Source of the DNA: Desulfovibrio mangrovi
Lineage (GTDB): Bacteria; Desulfobacterota; Desulfovibrionia; Desulfovibrionales; Desulfovibrionaceae
Assembly: GCF_026230175.1 (NCBI RefSeq)
Contig: NZ_CP104208.1
Span: 992,001 to 1,056,000 of the forward strand
Length of the DNA: 64,000 nucleotides
Direction: 5' to 3'
The position numbers were made by a program, and so were the translations under genes. Of the stretch, positions 17,094-26,854 are shown in pieces; position 1 is the first letter of the stretch, and each line of letters starts with the position of its first letter. The notes under the pieces are model-generated. The model was not told the DNA's origin. It was given only the letters and a program-made list of their open reading frames with translations, and ran no database searches.

Positions 17094-17522
17094 CTACAGA
17101 GCTTCCACAGCATCCATAAGGGTAATAGTCAATTTGAGAAAGTCCGCTTCGGTGAGAATGCCGACAAGGCGGTCATTATCCACTACGGGAAGACATCCGT
17201 ATTTGTGGTTGAACAGGATTTCGGCAGCATCGCGCAGGCGAGTCTCCGGCGCAACGATCAGCACGTCCGTACGCATGATTTCGCTCACCGGAATGCCGGA
17301 GTCAATCTCGTCCTGAACGTCCTGTCCCACATCCGCAAAGCGGGATACGGTGGAGGAGAGCAGGTCGCGATGTGTCAGCAGCCCGAGAAAGTATCCAGGC
17401 TCATCCACAATGGGAATATGGCGGATGCGCGCAAGGTTCATGAGGGAACGGGCGGTTTTAAGGGAGTCAGTCTGCTTCAATGTAAACAGGTTGGTGGACA
17501 TGAGGTCGCTGACGTACAGCAT
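17094..17522 (-). CDS. CBS-domain pair protein
   Basis: This 142-residue cytoplasmic protein consists of two CBS motifs (start MLYVSDLMSTNLFTLKQTDS; second at about VSEIMRTDVLIVAPETRLRD). CBS pairs bind adenosine nucleotides and usually sense energy state, but stand-alone ones have no predictable output. The ATG at 17522 is chosen because GGGAG precedes it by 6 bases; an upstream in-frame codon at 17594 would add residues unlike the domain start. It is divergent from pcm, with ~200 bases between them that must hold both promoters. The partner protein is unknown. Confidence 0.85.
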   Translation of the reverse strand: MLYVSDLMSTNLFTLKQTDSLKTARSLMNLARIRHIPIVDEPGYFLGLLTHRDLLSSTVSRFADVGQDVQDEIDSGIPVSEIMRTDVLIVAPETRLRDAAEILFNHKYGCLPVVDNDRLVGILTEADFLKLTITLMDAVEAL

Positions 17523-17719
17523 GATATAGCTCCCGTGTTTGAAGTGTACGGTTCCAATTTTCGCACACTCTGGGCGTATGTCAAGGGAGTCCATTTTGTT
17601 GACTTGGAAGGAAAAATCTGCTTCTCAAACCAAGCACGTTTATTTTGACATACAGGTGAAAGACGTTCAAAGTTCCCAGGGCTGTTTGCATAGAATAAGA
17701 AAAGGGGTTCGGCGGTTTG

Positions 17720-18361
17720 ATGGTTGATATGCGGCGTAACCGCGACAGAATGATACGTGAACAGTTGGAGGCCCGTGGCATTTCTGACCAGCGGGTTCTT
17801 TCAGCTATGCGCAAGATTCCGCGCCACCTGTTTGTTCAGGAGGCGCTTCGCCTGCAGGCGTATGAAGATCACCCGTTGCCCATAGGGTACGGCCAGACAA
17901 TCTCGCAGCCCTATATTGTTGCCTACATGTCGGAGCAGCTTGAGGCAGCTCCGGGCATGAGCGTTCTGGAAATTGGCACCGGTTCGGGCTATCAGGCCGC
18001 AGTGCTTGCTGAAATGGGCCTTGATGTCTATTCGGTGGAACGCCTCAGGGAACTGCACTTCGCCACACAGAAGCTGCTGCGCGAACTCAAGTACTACCAT
18101 ATTCGTCTCAAGCTGGACGATGGTACCATGGGCTGGCCGGAAATGGGGCCTTTTGACCGCATCATCGTCACGGCAGGCGGGCCGACAATTCCCGAGCCTC
18201 TTGTGCACCAACTCGCTGACCCCGGTATGCTGCTTATTCCCGTGGGCAAGAACAAGCGTTCGCAGCAGCTTGTCCGTATACGCAAACAGAATGGCGATGT
18301 GACTCTTGAGCGTCTTTGTGGCGTTGCATTTGTAGATTTGGTCGGAACTCACGGATGGTAG
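17720..18361 (+). CDS. pcm: protein-L-isoaspartate O-methyltransferase
   Basis: This ~213-residue SAM-dependent methyltransferase repairs isoaspartyl residues in aged proteins. The signature is clear: [14 protein letters not shown], then the SAM-binding loop [19 protein letters not shown], and [17 protein letters not shown]. The start is ambiguous among TTG 17717, ATG 17720 and ATG 17732; 17720 is chosen given AAAAGGGG at 17700-17707. The next gene (YqaA-like) starts 10 bases after the stop, suggesting one transcript. Confidence 0.93.
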   Translation: MVDMRRNRDRMIREQLEARGISDQRVLSAMRKIPRHLFVQEALRLQAYEDHPLPIGYGQTISQPYIVAYMSEQLEAAPGMSVLEIGTGSGYQAAVLAEMGLDVYSVERLRELHFATQKLLRELKYYHIRLKLDDGTMGWPEMGPFDRIIVTAGGPTIPEPLVHQLADPGMLLIPVGKNKRSQQLVRIRKQNGDVTLERLCGVAFVDLVGTHGW

Positions 18362-18371
18362 CCCCTTGGGC

Positions 18372-18950
18372 ATGATACAAAAATATCTCGACAAACTGTG
18401 GCGAGTAGCGGAATCGCAGGGGGCCCTTCGGGTACTTGCGGCTGTCTCCTTTACTGAATCGATTTTTTTCCCGCTGCCGCCGGATCTGCTCCTCATTCCC
18501 ATGGCCCTTGCCCAGCGCAAGCAGGCCTTCCGCCTTGCCGCCATATGTCTGTTTACCTCTTTGTTCGGCGGTATTTTGGGGTATGCCATAGGCTATTTCT
18601 TCATGGATATTGTGGGGATGCCCATCATCCATTTTTATGGTCTTGATGATAAATATCTTATCATCAAAGAGTGGTATGATACCTACAGCGCCTGGGCGGT
18701 AGCAGCGGCTGGGCTTACGCCCATTCCGTACAAGCTGTGTACGCTTACGGCAGGCGCATTCCACATCGATTTTCTGGTGTTCATCATCGCCTCCACCCTC
18801 AGTCGGGGACTGCGCTTTTTTGCCATTGCCGGCCTGATTTATATGTTTGGTGAACAGGCCCGTTATTTTCTGGAAAAAAGATTCGATCTGGTGCTGCTGG
18901 CTACTCTCATACTCGGTATAGCCGGATTTGTGGCCATTAAGTATCTGTAA
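18372..18950 (+). CDS. YqaA/DedA family inner membrane protein
   Basis: This 192-residue protein has four to five hydrophobic segments and the SNARE-associated (DedA/VTT) layout. The re-entrant motif region FFPLPPDLLLIPMALAQ, the FGGILGYAIGYFF segment and the conserved AAGLTPIPYKLCTLTAGAF block are all typical of YqaA proteins. DedA relatives are linked to membrane lipid carrier recycling and proton-dependent homeostasis; no specific substrate can be read here. ATG 18372 is used; a TTG six bases upstream is possible. It follows pcm closely. Confidence 0.85.
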   Translation: MIQKYLDKLWRVAESQGALRVLAAVSFTESIFFPLPPDLLLIPMALAQRKQAFRLAAICLFTSLFGGILGYAIGYFFMDIVGMPIIHFYGLDDKYLIIKEWYDTYSAWAVAAAGLTPIPYKLCTLTAGAFHIDFLVFIIASTLSRGLRFFAIAGLIYMFGEQARYFLEKRFDLVLLATLILGIAGFVAIKYL

Positions 18951-19084
18951 CGGAATGCCCGAAGGGGCAGGGGACGTCCACCGCTCTTGACGGTGGCGTA
19001 TTGTTGATTACATCTTCGGACAACACGTTCCGTTGCGGCAGCAATGCCGGTAGCCGCGGACGCTTTCGATAAAAGGAGAATGGT

Positions 19085-19987
19085 ATGTCTTCATGCAGTG
19101 GATGCTCTTCATCGGGCGGCATTCAGCCCGGTACGGAAATAAAGGCGAGCGCCAAGCAGAATATTCAGGATGCCCTGATCTCTTCTACGCTGGACAAGAT
19201 TCGCTACAAGCTTTTCATCATGAGCGGCAAAGGCGGTGTGGGTAAGAGTTCCGTCACCGTCAATACCGCAGCGGCTCTTGCGGCGAGAGGCTACAAGGTA
19301 GGCATTCTCGACGTGGATATTCATGGTCCCAGCGTTCCCAACCTGCTTGGAGCAACGCAGCTCGGCCTTGAGGCCGACCGCGGTGGCCTGCTGAACCCCG
19401 CACAGGTCAACGAGAACCTGTGGGTTGTTTCCATGGACTCCCTGCTGAAGGACAAGGATACCGCCGTGCTCTGGCGTGGTCCCAAGAAGACTGCGGCCAT
19501 TCGTCAGTTCGTTTCCGACGTCAACTGGGGCGAGCTGGACTTCCTGCTCATCGACTCCCCTCCCGGCACCGGTGATGAACACATGACCGTGCTCAAGACC
19601 ATTCCTGAAGCCCTGTGTGTGGTTGTTACCACGCCTCAGGAAATTTCTCTTGCCGACGTACGCAAGGCTATCAACTTCCTGCAATACGCCAACGCCAACG
19701 TGCTTGGCGTGGTTGAAAACATGAGCGGCCTTGCCTGCCCCCATTGTGGCGGCGAGATCACTCTGTTCAAGAAGGGCGGCGGCAAGGAGCTTGCCGAACG
19801 CTATGGCCTTGAGTTTCTCGGCAGCGTGCCCCTTGATCCTGCCACTGTTGTGGCCGCAGACAAGGGCGTGCCCGTGGTGATGCTCGAAGAGGATTCTCAC
19901 GCCAAGACCGGATTCCTCAATCTTGCCGACAACATTGTAACCGCGCTGGATCGCAGTCTGGAAGCCATTTCCAGTTCCAACGCCTAG
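19085..19987 (+). CDS. mrp: Mrp/NBP35-type P-loop iron-sulfur carrier ATPase
   Basis: This 300-residue MinD/Mrp-family ATPase is expected to carry and transfer 4Fe-4S clusters. The deviant Walker A KGGVGKSS (about residue 46), the LDVDIHGPSVPNLLG switch region and LLIDSPPGTGDEH are diagnostic. The cluster-binding CxxC is in GLACPHCGGE near residue 219. An extra N-terminal cysteine pair (SSCSGCSS) is reminiscent of the Nbp35 type. AAAGGAGA precedes the ATG. It lies alone, with ~130 bases upstream, and a lytic transglycosylase gene begins 10 bases after the stop. Confidence 0.92.
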   Translation: MSSCSGCSSSGGIQPGTEIKASAKQNIQDALISSTLDKIRYKLFIMSGKGGVGKSSVTVNTAAALAARGYKVGILDVDIHGPSVPNLLGATQLGLEADRGGLLNPAQVNENLWVVSMDSLLKDKDTAVLWRGPKKTAAIRQFVSDVNWGELDFLLIDSPPGTGDEHMTVLKTIPEALCVVVTTPQEISLADVRKAINFLQYANANVLGVVENMSGLACPHCGGEITLFKKGGGKELAERYGLEFLGSVPLDPATVVAADKGVPVVMLEEDSHAKTGFLNLADNIVTALDRSLEAISSSNA

Positions 19988-19997
19988 CGGGTAACGC

Positions 19998-20639
19998 ATG
20001 CAAAGCCGCAACCACGGCAGGTTCGCAGTGGCTCGGATGACTCTGACGGTCTTCCTGCTCAGCTGTGTCCTGCAGGTTGCGGCTTTTACCGTTTCCTTCG
20101 CCGAAACGATATATTATTGGAAAGACCCTGCGGGCATTTACCACTTCTACAAGGATCCGCCGAAAGGGTTTGTTCCAAGAGTAAAGAAAGAGTCATCCCC
20201 GAGGCAGAGTAAGAAATCCCTTTCGAAACGCCAGATCGACAAACTGGCTGAGGTGTTCGGAAGACGACACCGGGTGAACGCCGACCTTGTGCGCGCCGTC
20301 ATAGAAGTTGAGTCTGATTATGACCCTCGCAGCATATCTTCGGCTGGTGCACAGGGACTGATGCAGATAATGCCCGAAACCCAGAAAGACCTCGGGGTGG
20401 ACAATCCTTTTGACCCGGTTGAGAATGTCGAGGCCGGAGTCCGTTATCTGCGCATGATGCTTGATCGCTTTAAGGATGTGCAACTTGCACTTGCCGCGTA
20501 TAATGCGGGTCCTTTAACTGTGGAAAAATACGGAGGCATACCTCCCTTTGCGGAAACAAGGAAGTATGTTATCCAAGTGCTGAAACGTTATCGATACAAC
20601 CGCTCAAAGGCCAGACAGAATGTTCAATTTAGCCAATAA
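19998..20639 (+). CDS. lytic transglycosylase (SLT domain) with N-terminal DUF4124
   Basis: This 213-residue secreted protein has a signal peptide (hydrophobic residues about 14-34, cleavage near SFAET). A short DUF4124-like segment follows (IYYWKDPAGIYHFYKDPP), then an SLT domain with the catalytic glutamate in RAVIEVESDYDPRSIS and the motifs GAQGLMQIMPET and LALAAYNAG. It would cleave the glycan strands of peptidoglycan to anhydro-muropeptides. Its 3' end overlaps pgsA by 20 bases, so the two are translationally linked. Confidence 0.9.
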   Translation: MQSRNHGRFAVARMTLTVFLLSCVLQVAAFTVSFAETIYYWKDPAGIYHFYKDPPKGFVPRVKKESSPRQSKKSLSKRQIDKLAEVFGRRHRVNADLVRAVIEVESDYDPRSISSAGAQGLMQIMPETQKDLGVDNPFDPVENVEAGVRYLRMMLDRFKDVQLALAAYNAGPLTVEKYGGIPPFAETRKYVIQVLKRYRYNRSKARQNVQFSQ

Positions 20640-21174
20640 AATTACGCTTGCCCGTATTCTCATCGTACCTTTCATCGTTGTGCTCCTGTATTTCCCCGGC
20701 AAGGTTACTGGTCTGATAGCGTTTTTCCTTTTCTTTGTGGCCTCGGCAACCGACATGCTGGACGGCTTTATTGCGAGAAGAGAAGGGCAGGTTACCAGCT
20801 TCGGCAAATTCCTTGATCCGCTTGCAGACAAGCTGCTCATCAGCTCTGTACTGGTCATGCTGACCTATCTGGGATGGGTTCCCGCATGGGTTACCATCGT
20901 CATCATCTGCCGTGAGCTGATTGTGACCGGCCTGCGTGCCATGGCAGCCGATGAAGGCATCGTCATTGCCGCTGACAAGTATGGAAAAATCAAAACCATC
21001 CTGCAGATGTTTGCATGCGCTCCTTTAATTATTCATGAGCCTCTCTTTGGTATTCCCATGCAACCTATTGGAGAGATTCTTCTTTACATAGCGCTTGTTC
21101 TCACTGTATTTTCTGGTGGAAACTACCTGTACGGTTTTTATGGCAATTGGTTACGAGAAACCGCCAAAGGGTAA
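20620..21174 (+). CDS. pgsA: CDP-diacylglycerol--glycerol-3-phosphate 3-phosphatidyltransferase
   Basis: This 184-residue integral membrane enzyme makes phosphatidylglycerol phosphate, the committed step to PG and cardiolipin. The CDP-alcohol phosphotransferase signature DG-x2-AR-x8-G-x3-D-x3-D is fully present in DGFIARREGQVTSFGKFLDP followed by LADK. Several transmembrane segments and an N-terminal NLANKITLARI amphipathic helix match PgsA. It starts inside the end of the transglycosylase gene. Confidence 0.93.
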   Translation: MFNLANKITLARILIVPFIVVLLYFPGKVTGLIAFFLFFVASATDMLDGFIARREGQVTSFGKFLDPLADKLLISSVLVMLTYLGWVPAWVTIVIICRELIVTGLRAMAADEGIVIAADKYGKIKTILQMFACAPLIIHEPLFGIPMQPIGEILLYIALVLTVFSGGNYLYGFYGNWLRETAKG

Positions 21175-21282
21175 CAGACGGTACTGCCGGCGCCCGGTTA
21201 CGAGTGGCGCGACACGAACGCCTGAACACAGCTGCGACTTCTGTCTTGTCAGTCGGGTTGTATTCCTCAAGGGGGGTTGAAC

Positions 21283-21555
21283 ATGCAAGAGTATGAAGAG
21301 CTGCAAAGCAGATTGCGAAACTGCCTGCAGACAATCCTTGAGCTTGAGCCTGATTTGGAAGGACTGGAACTCGGTCAGGATCTCATGAAGGAATTTGGCC
21401 TGCTCAAGTCCTTCATGGAGAAACTGGAGGATGTGGACCTGCAGGAAGAGGATGTGCGCCGCATAGAAACTGCGACAGCGAACTTCCTTGAAGAACTTAA
21501 AGGGCCTTTGTCTAATCTACGGGAAAAGAATTCCGGCAGGCGGTTCTTACATTAA
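21283..21555 (+). CDS. conserved small acidic protein of unknown function
   Basis: This 90-residue protein is acidic and strongly helical (MQEYEELQSRLRNCLQTILE and FGLLKSFMEKLEDVDLQEED) and looks like a short coiled coil. I do not recognise a family. AAGGGGGG sits directly before the ATG at 21283, which decides this start over the TTG six bases upstream. Its stop is 2 bases before the DivIC-like gene, so it is probably expressed with cell division and TPR proteins downstream. Confidence 0.75.
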   Translation: MQEYEELQSRLRNCLQTILELEPDLEGLELGQDLMKEFGLLKSFMEKLEDVDLQEEDVRRIETATANFLEELKGPLSNLREKNSGRRFLH

Positions 21556-21557
21556 TC

Positions 21558-21884
21558 ATGTTCTGGAAGCGTATAGTTCTAGGCGGGCTGATAGCCCTGA
21601 ATATATTCCTCTTCGTGCGTATGCTGGTCAGCGACCAAGGCCTATTCGCGTACAGGGAGCTCAAGGCTGACTATATCGCTCTTGAAGAGCAGTTGGCGGA
21701 AGTGCAGCAGAAGAATCTGGCACTGAGTCAGGAAATACGCCTGCTGCAATCTGACTCCGGTTATATTCAGAGGGTTATTCGACAGCGTTTGAATTTTGTT
21801 AAGGATAACGAAATTCTGTATATTTTTCCGGATACAACCACAGAGGGTACAGCAGGAGCCGCGCAGGATGAAGGCAAAGATTAA
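21558..21884 (+). CDS. ftsB: septum formation initiator (FtsB/DivIC family)
   Basis: This 108-residue bitopic membrane protein has one N-terminal transmembrane helix (IVLGGLIALNIFLFVRML) and a coiled coil (about residues 34-62, ADYIALEEQLAEVQQKN). The conserved short segment after it ends in RQRLNFVKDNEILYIFP, the FtsB/DivIC signature. FtsB works with FtsL and FtsQ to activate septal wall synthesis. It starts 2 bases after the small helical gene and overlaps the next (TPR) gene by 17 bases, so all three are one operon. Confidence 0.85.
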   Translation: MFWKRIVLGGLIALNIFLFVRMLVSDQGLFAYRELKADYIALEEQLAEVQQKNLALSQEIRLLQSDSGYIQRVIRQRLNFVKDNEILYIFPDTTTEGTAGAAQDEGKD

Positions 21885-22782
21885 GTGGTATCAGGAAGTG
21901 CTGGAGCTTGAACCGAGCTCCAAGGTTTTCTTCCCCCTTGCCAGACTGTTTGCTGAAAACGACCAATACGCCGAAGCGGTGGCAACCCTGAAACAGGGGT
22001 TGGAGCGCCACCCGGAACACTTTGAAGCCCGTATGCTGCTGATAGACTGCCTTGGCAGATTGGGCGCAAACGACAAGCTCGCTGCAGAGATTGCTTCCGT
22101 GGGCGAAGTCTTGAGCAAGTACCCGTCTTTCTGGAAGAACTGGGCAGCCGAGCAGGCGGCCACCCCTGATGGCAGGGACGCAGCTCTTGCGCTTTCCTTC
22201 CTTTCCGCCACGTTCAGCAATACCGATATTTCATGGTCCGCCATTATTGAGCAGGGACTGCGCAGTGTTATGCGCGGCGATTATGCTGCCCCTGCTGCTC
22301 AAGTTGCCACTGCCCCTTCTTCTGTTTCGCAGGTGATTGAAGAGATCGACGAGGACGTTGAAGACGCACCCGCTGTCATCGAAGAGGTAGAAGAACCTGT
22401 TCTGCGCAGTCACGCACAGTTTACGGAAGCAGAGACTGTCGCCTACATGGGCTTGGCCAGAGAGTCTGACTCCTTTGATGACGGAGAGGAGCATGAAGAC
22501 GAACCTTTTTCCCTGCGCACTCTTACCATGGCGCATGTCCTGGCAGAGCAGGGCGACATCAAGGGGGCGTTGGATATCTGCGACGAACTTGATGCTTCCG
22601 CTCAGACAGACACGGAACGTCGCAGAGTCAACGATTTTCGCAACTCATTGACCAGCACTGACAAATCTTCAGTCCAAGTCTCACAGACAAAGGAAGATGC
22701 CCAGCCGCTGCAGGGCAAAACCAAGCTAATCAATACGTTGGAAATGCTGGCAGAAAGACTGGAAGCACGCGCAGCCCGATGA
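21868..22782 (+). CDS. tetratricopeptide-repeat protein
   Basis: This ~304-residue cytoplasmic protein has an N-terminal TPR region (YQEVLELEPSSKVFFPLARL, then AVATLKQGLERHPEHFEARM). A long acidic, low-complexity linker (about residues 150-210, rich in E, D, V and A) follows, and one more helical repeat is near the C-terminus (MAHVLAEQGDIKGALDICDE). TPR arrays mediate protein contacts. The start at 21868 is supported by CAGGAG 10 bases upstream. It overlaps the FtsB-like gene, so a link to division or envelope assembly is possible but not shown. Confidence 0.8.
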   Translation: MKAKIKWYQEVLELEPSSKVFFPLARLFAENDQYAEAVATLKQGLERHPEHFEARMLLIDCLGRLGANDKLAAEIASVGEVLSKYPSFWKNWAAEQAATPDGRDAALALSFLSATFSNTDISWSAIIEQGLRSVMRGDYAAPAAQVATAPSSVSQVIEEIDEDVEDAPAVIEEVEEPVLRSHAQFTEAETVAYMGLARESDSFDDGEEHEDEPFSLRTLTMAHVLAEQGDIKGALDICDELDASAQTDTERRRVNDFRNSLTSTDKSSVQVSQTKEDAQPLQGKTKLINTLEMLAERLEARAAR

Positions 22783-22859
22783 AAGGCTGCGTTTTCGTGT
22801 AAAAGGTTTTCCCGTTGCCGTTTCTTATTTCCGACCAAGTTCATATCAGGAGCGTATAC

Positions 22860-24116
22860 GTGCGTCGTTTGATGTCTGTAGCCATTATCATGGCTCTTTG
22901 CGTAACCGTGCTCGCCGGTTGCAAGCAAACTGCGAAGAATGTCTGGAAAGACACGAAAAAATATTATCGGGAATATGTAAATACTCCCGCAACTCTTGAA
23001 TTTGAACCTGCAGATCCAGAGCCGGTGGAGGACCGCCTTGCAACGGTCTATACTCCGGTAGGGATTGCGCTGGAATCCTTCCGCCGCGATATGGAGAATC
23101 AGGATCAGTTCCCCACTGATGTCTGGGTGGACAAGATGATGTCCAAGTATCCCTGGCTGAGTGGTATTGCCGTAGTTGCGACCGACGGCACCATCTATCT
23201 GCAGAAACCTGCCGTAAGCATGAAGGCGCTTGATTTCGCCCCCTTGTTTGCAGAAGATGAAAAGAGCGGCATGCGTGATATGCGCGCATACGCCGAAAGT
23301 AATCCCCTCGGTCCCGAGGTATACGCAGGCACTCCTTTCTTCGTGGATAATGAGCTCAAGGGTATGGTTATTGCCCATTTCGATCCCCGCAGTCTGCTTT
23401 CTGTTTGCCCCGATCCCGCACGCCTTGTCATTATTGCGCCTGAAGGGGTGCTGTGGTCCGGACATTACATTTACGATACCACGCCGCTGTCCAAGGTGGA
23501 CTGGAAGAACACTCTTGAATCAGACAACTCGGACACCGAATCCAACGAATTGGGTGAGTTCTTCTGGGTATCTAAATACCTTGGCAACATGCCTCTCGTT
23601 TTTGCCGCCACTACTGGTGAGTTCCCCATTGATCCCAGCCAGTTGAACGCGCTTGTGCGTCCTGAGCCGGTTATGGATGTGCCCACCGTCATGCCTGAAA
23701 AGCAGGACAGTGGAGCAGAAGTCTTTGAAGCTGCTCCGGCAGAAGAAGTAGCCCAAGAGGTTGTTGCCGCCCCCATTCTTGAAAACGGCATGGTGCAACC
23801 TACTCTGAGCGATACCCCCGGCCCTGCGGCACCGACCAAGGATGTGGTTTATTCGGTTCAGGTTGGCGCCTTTCATAATCCCCAGTACGCACAGGAACGC
23901 ATGGACCTTGTGCGAAGCCACGGTTTCACGCCCTGCCTGATGAAGCTTTATGACCATCAGGGACAGCTCTGGCACGTAGTTGAAGTATTCGACTCCCCAG
24001 ACAAGGTTGCTGCTTTCAAAGTGCTGCGCGACTTTGCAAAACAGGCTCCTGGCGTTGAATACACCATGGGGATTCTGGATGCTGGCGTTGTAACTCGTAG
24101 AAAAGAGTGCCAATAG
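22860..24116 (+). CDS. lipoprotein with C-terminal SPOR domain
   Basis: This 418-residue lipoprotein starts at a GTG preceded by CAGGAG. The signal peptide ends in a lipobox (VTVLAGC, Cys near residue 20). The central ~200 residues resemble a periplasmic sensor-like (cache/PDC-type) fold, with [10 protein letters not shown] and [19 protein letters not shown]. An acidic Pro/Ala-rich linker follows. The last ~75 residues are a SPOR domain ([19 protein letters not shown]), which binds denuded glycan at the septum. The middle assignment is only from pattern. The protein follows the FtsB-TPR operon, in keeping with an envelope or division role. Confidence 0.8.
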   Translation: MRRLMSVAIIMALCVTVLAGCKQTAKNVWKDTKKYYREYVNTPATLEFEPADPEPVEDRLATVYTPVGIALESFRRDMENQDQFPTDVWVDKMMSKYPWLSGIAVVATDGTIYLQKPAVSMKALDFAPLFAEDEKSGMRDMRAYAESNPLGPEVYAGTPFFVDNELKGMVIAHFDPRSLLSVCPDPARLVIIAPEGVLWSGHYIYDTTPLSKVDWKNTLESDNSDTESNELGEFFWVSKYLGNMPLVFAATTGEFPIDPSQLNALVRPEPVMDVPTVMPEKQDSGAEVFEAAPAEEVAQEVVAAPILENGMVQPTLSDTPGPAAPTKDVVYSVQVGAFHNPQYAQERMDLVRSHGFTPCLMKLYDHQGQLWHVVEVFDSPDKVAAFKVLRDFAKQAPGVEYTMGILDAGVVTRRKECQ

Positions 24117-24141
24117 GCAAACCGCATTTACGGAGGGCATA

Positions 24142-25155
24142 ATGCGTCAGGTTACTGTAACCGAACATCTTTTGCTGCATCAGACCAAGTCTCCTGCGGC
24201 TTCCGGTAAATTTACGGCACTGCTGTACGACCTTATTCTTTCGGCCAAAATGATTGCGCGTAGCGTGAACAAGGCTGGACTGCTCGATATCCTCGGTGCA
24301 ACCGGTGAGACCAACGTGCAAGGTGAGCAGGTGCAGAAATTGGATGAATACGCCAATCGCACCCTCATCCATCGCATGGAACGTACCGGTGTGCTCTGTG
24401 CCATGGCTTCTGAAGAGAATGCTGACATCATCAAGGTGCCGGACAGATTCAAGCGGGGAGAGTACATCCTCATCTTCGATCCTCTGGACGGCTCTTCGAA
24501 TATTGACGTGAATATCAATGTTGGCACCATCTTTTCCATCCTGAAGCGCACGTCTCCGCAAGATGAAGACGTGACACTGGCGGACATTCTGCAGAGTGGT
24601 ACGGAACAGGTGGCCGCCGGGTATTTCCTTTATGGTTCTTCTACCATGCTGGTCTATACTTCCGGCGAAGGGGTGCACGGATTCACGTTGGATCCGACTG
24701 TGGGCGAGTTCCTGCTTTCTCACCCCAACATCCGCATTCCGGAACGCGGCAAGGTGTATTCCGTCAACGAGTCCTACTACCATTACTGGGATGATCCGAC
24801 CCGTAAGGTCGTGGAGTATTTCAAGGGTACGGACAACGAACGCGGAGCACCATACTCGCTGCGTTATGTTGGTTCTCTTGTGGCGGACTTTCATAGAAAC
24901 CTGCTTAACGGTGGTATCTTTATGTATCCCGTTGACTACCGCATTCCCCACAAGCCTCAGGGTAAGCTGCGCCTCATGTGTGAAGCCTCGCCGCTTGCCT
25001 TTGTTGCCGAACAGGCCGGAGGTGCCGCAACCGACGGCAAACGTCGCATTCTGGATATCAAGCCCGGCGAACTGCACGAGCGTGTACCGCTGTTCATCGG
25101 CTCCTCAAGAGACGTTGAACGGGTATCGCAAATATATGAAGAAGCAGGGCTGTAG
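24142..25155 (+). CDS. fbp: fructose-1,6-bisphosphatase, class I
   Basis: This 337-residue enzyme hydrolyses fructose-1,6-bisphosphate in gluconeogenesis. The metal and substrate motif [20 protein letters not shown] is diagnostic of class I FBPase, and the C-terminal [15 protein letters not shown] block is typical. It complements the PEP synthase and pyruvate carboxylase elsewhere in the window. CGGAGGG precedes the ATG. A terminator follows 22 bases after the stop. Confidence 0.95.
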   Translation: MRQVTVTEHLLLHQTKSPAASGKFTALLYDLILSAKMIARSVNKAGLLDILGATGETNVQGEQVQKLDEYANRTLIHRMERTGVLCAMASEENADIIKVPDRFKRGEYILIFDPLDGSSNIDVNINVGTIFSILKRTSPQDEDVTLADILQSGTEQVAAGYFLYGSSTMLVYTSGEGVHGFTLDPTVGEFLLSHPNIRIPERGKVYSVNESYYHYWDDPTRKVVEYFKGTDNERGAPYSLRYVGSLVADFHRNLLNGGIFMYPVDYRIPHKPQGKLRLMCEASPLAFVAEQAGGAATDGKRRILDIKPGELHERVPLFIGSSRDVERVSQIYEEAGL

Positions 25156-25177
25156 CCCCGTCAAGTCAGAGATTACG

Positions 25178-25211
25178 GAAGCGGGGCCCTGCGTCCCGCT
25201 TCTTTCTTTTT
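25178..25211 (+). terminator. Rho-independent terminator after fbp
   Basis: The 8 bp stem GAAGCGGG (25178-25185) / CCCGCTTC (25195-25202) is followed by TTTCTTTTT. Confidence 0.85.
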
Positions 25212-25280
25212 CAGATTGAACGAATATTGGCAGCTCGAGCAAGACACCCCTCAGTTGCCTTGAAACCTGAGACCCCAGAG

Positions 25281-26378
25281 ATGACCATGCTGACTCTTGG
25301 CATTGAAACTTCCTGCGATGAAACCGCCCTTGCCCTCGTCAAGGACGGAAAACTGCTGCACAGCGTCATGGCGACGCAGATTGACATACACGCCTTATTC
25401 GGCGGGGTAGTACCGGAACTTGCCTCGCGTGAACACTACAGACTCATTGGCCGTTTGTACGACGAACTGTTGCAGCAGGCAGGCATAACGGCCGGGGATA
25501 TAGATGTAGTCGCTGTATCCAGAGGTCCCGGACTTCTTGGCAGCCTGCTTGTGGGACTGGGGTTTGCAAAGGGGCTTGTGGCTGCAGGCAGGGCTCGGCT
25601 GGTCGGTGTAAACCATCTGCATGCACATCTGCTTGCTCCCGGACTTGAAGAAGAGCTTGAATTTCCTGCAGCAGGTTTGCTGGTATCCGGCGGCCACACG
25701 CACGTTTACCGCATCTGCGGCCCCGATGACTTCACGCTTCTTGGCAGAACGCTTGATGATGCTGCAGGCGAGGCATTCGACAAGGTCGCGAAAATGCTGA
25801 ATATGCCGTATCCGGGAGGGCGCTTCATAGATCAGCTCGGGAGAATGGCGGAGCCGGACTCGAAGCTATTTACGCGCCCCTATATTGATAATGACAATCT
25901 GGATTTCAGCTTCAGCGGGCTAAAAACCGCGGTTAGCTTGTACATTCAGAAGAACCCGCAGCTCGTGCTTGCATCTCAGGACATGGCCCCCAGACTGTTT
26001 GATGGCAGTATGGATGTCTCCGGCCTTGCTCATTTGTGTGCTTCCTTCAACCATACCGTGGCAGAGACGCTCCGCATCAAGGTGGAACGAGGCATTGACC
26101 AGATGCAGGGTAGGGGAGAGTCTGTCAGATCTCTCATCGTGGCCGGAGGAGTTGCGGCCAACAGCCGGGTTCGCGAAGCCATGAAAGCAGTGGCCCAGCG
26201 CTTCGGTATCAGGCTTTCGCTGCCGTCTCTCTTCCTTTGTACGGACAACGGAGCCATGGTGGCGTACGCGGGAGAATTGCTTGCGCAAAAGGGATTGAGC
26301 CATGGGCTTGATCTGGATGCCATTCCGCGTGGTCAGAAAATCCCGGATGACTACCTGAGAATGGACCTGAACCGTTGA
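25281..26378 (+). CDS. tsaD: tRNA N6-adenosine threonylcarbamoyltransferase TsaD
   Basis: This ~365-residue ASKHA-fold protein transfers threonylcarbamoyl to A37 of tRNAs reading ANN codons, with TsaB and TsaE. Motifs: [14 protein letters not shown] at the N-terminus, the metal-binding histidines in [22 protein letters not shown], and the C-terminal [15 protein letters not shown] 25281 is used; ATG 25287 is equally possible, and a TTG at 25227 would add non-conserved residues. Confidence 0.94.
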   Translation: MTMLTLGIETSCDETALALVKDGKLLHSVMATQIDIHALFGGVVPELASREHYRLIGRLYDELLQQAGITAGDIDVVAVSRGPGLLGSLLVGLGFAKGLVAAGRARLVGVNHLHAHLLAPGLEEELEFPAAGLLVSGGHTHVYRICGPDDFTLLGRTLDDAAGEAFDKVAKMLNMPYPGGRFIDQLGRMAEPDSKLFTRPYIDNDNLDFSFSGLKTAVSLYIQKNPQLVLASQDMAPRLFDGSMDVSGLAHLCASFNHTVAETLRIKVERGIDQMQGRGESVRSLIVAGGVAANSRVREAMKAVAQRFGIRLSLPSLFLCTDNGAMVAYAGELLAQKGLSHGLDLDAIPRGQKIPDDYLRMDLNR

Positions 26379-26406
26379 ACAAAGGCTCATAAATAATTAC
26401 CGTCCC

Positions 26407-26435
26407 TTGACACGGTCTGAAACCCCTAATATTTG
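26407..26435 (+). promoter_or_regulatory. promoter for the trxA-trxB-bamD operon
   Basis: A perfect -35 TTGACA (26407-26412), a 17-base spacer and TATTTG (26430-26435) lie ~95 bases upstream of the trxA start. The same -10 hexamer is proposed for ppaC. No other good promoter is visible in this interval. Confidence 0.6.
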
Positions 26436-26530
26436 TATTTGATATCGACGCAGGACAGCTACGTGTTGTCGCGTCCCCAGAATGAACGATGAGGCCGAAC
26501 TTTCGGTCAAAACCTACAAAGGAGCGAACT

Positions 26531-26854
26531 ATGGCAGTTCAGGTAACCGACAGCAATTTCGAAGCTGAAATTCTCAAGTCCAATATTCCCGCTCTTGTTG
26601 ATTTCTGGGCTCCCTGGTGTGGCCCCTGCCGTGCCATGGGACCGGTGATTGACGAACTGGCCTCTGAATTCGAAGGCAAGGTTCGTATCGCCAAGATGAA
26701 CGTCGACGAAAACCCCGCTACCCCCAGCAAGTACGGTATCCGTGCCATTCCCACCATCATTCTGTTCAAGAACGGTGAAGTTGTGGAGCAGATCACCGGC
26801 GCTGTTTCCAAGAGCAGCATCAAGGACATGATCTCCCAGAAGGCTCTCGGCTAA
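26531..26854 (+). CDS. trxA: thioredoxin
   Basis: This 107-residue thioredoxin reduces protein disulfides. The active site WCGPC (Cys30 and Cys33) and the cis-proline region AIPTIILFKNG are intact. AAAGGAG precedes the ATG at 26531. Its stop codon overlaps the trxB start (TAATG), so thioredoxin and its reductase are translationally coupled. Confidence 0.97.
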   Translation: MAVQVTDSNFEAEILKSNIPALVDFWAPWCGPCRAMGPVIDELASEFEGKVRIAKMNVDENPATPSKYGIRAIPTIILFKNGEVVEQITGAVSKSSIKDMISQKALG

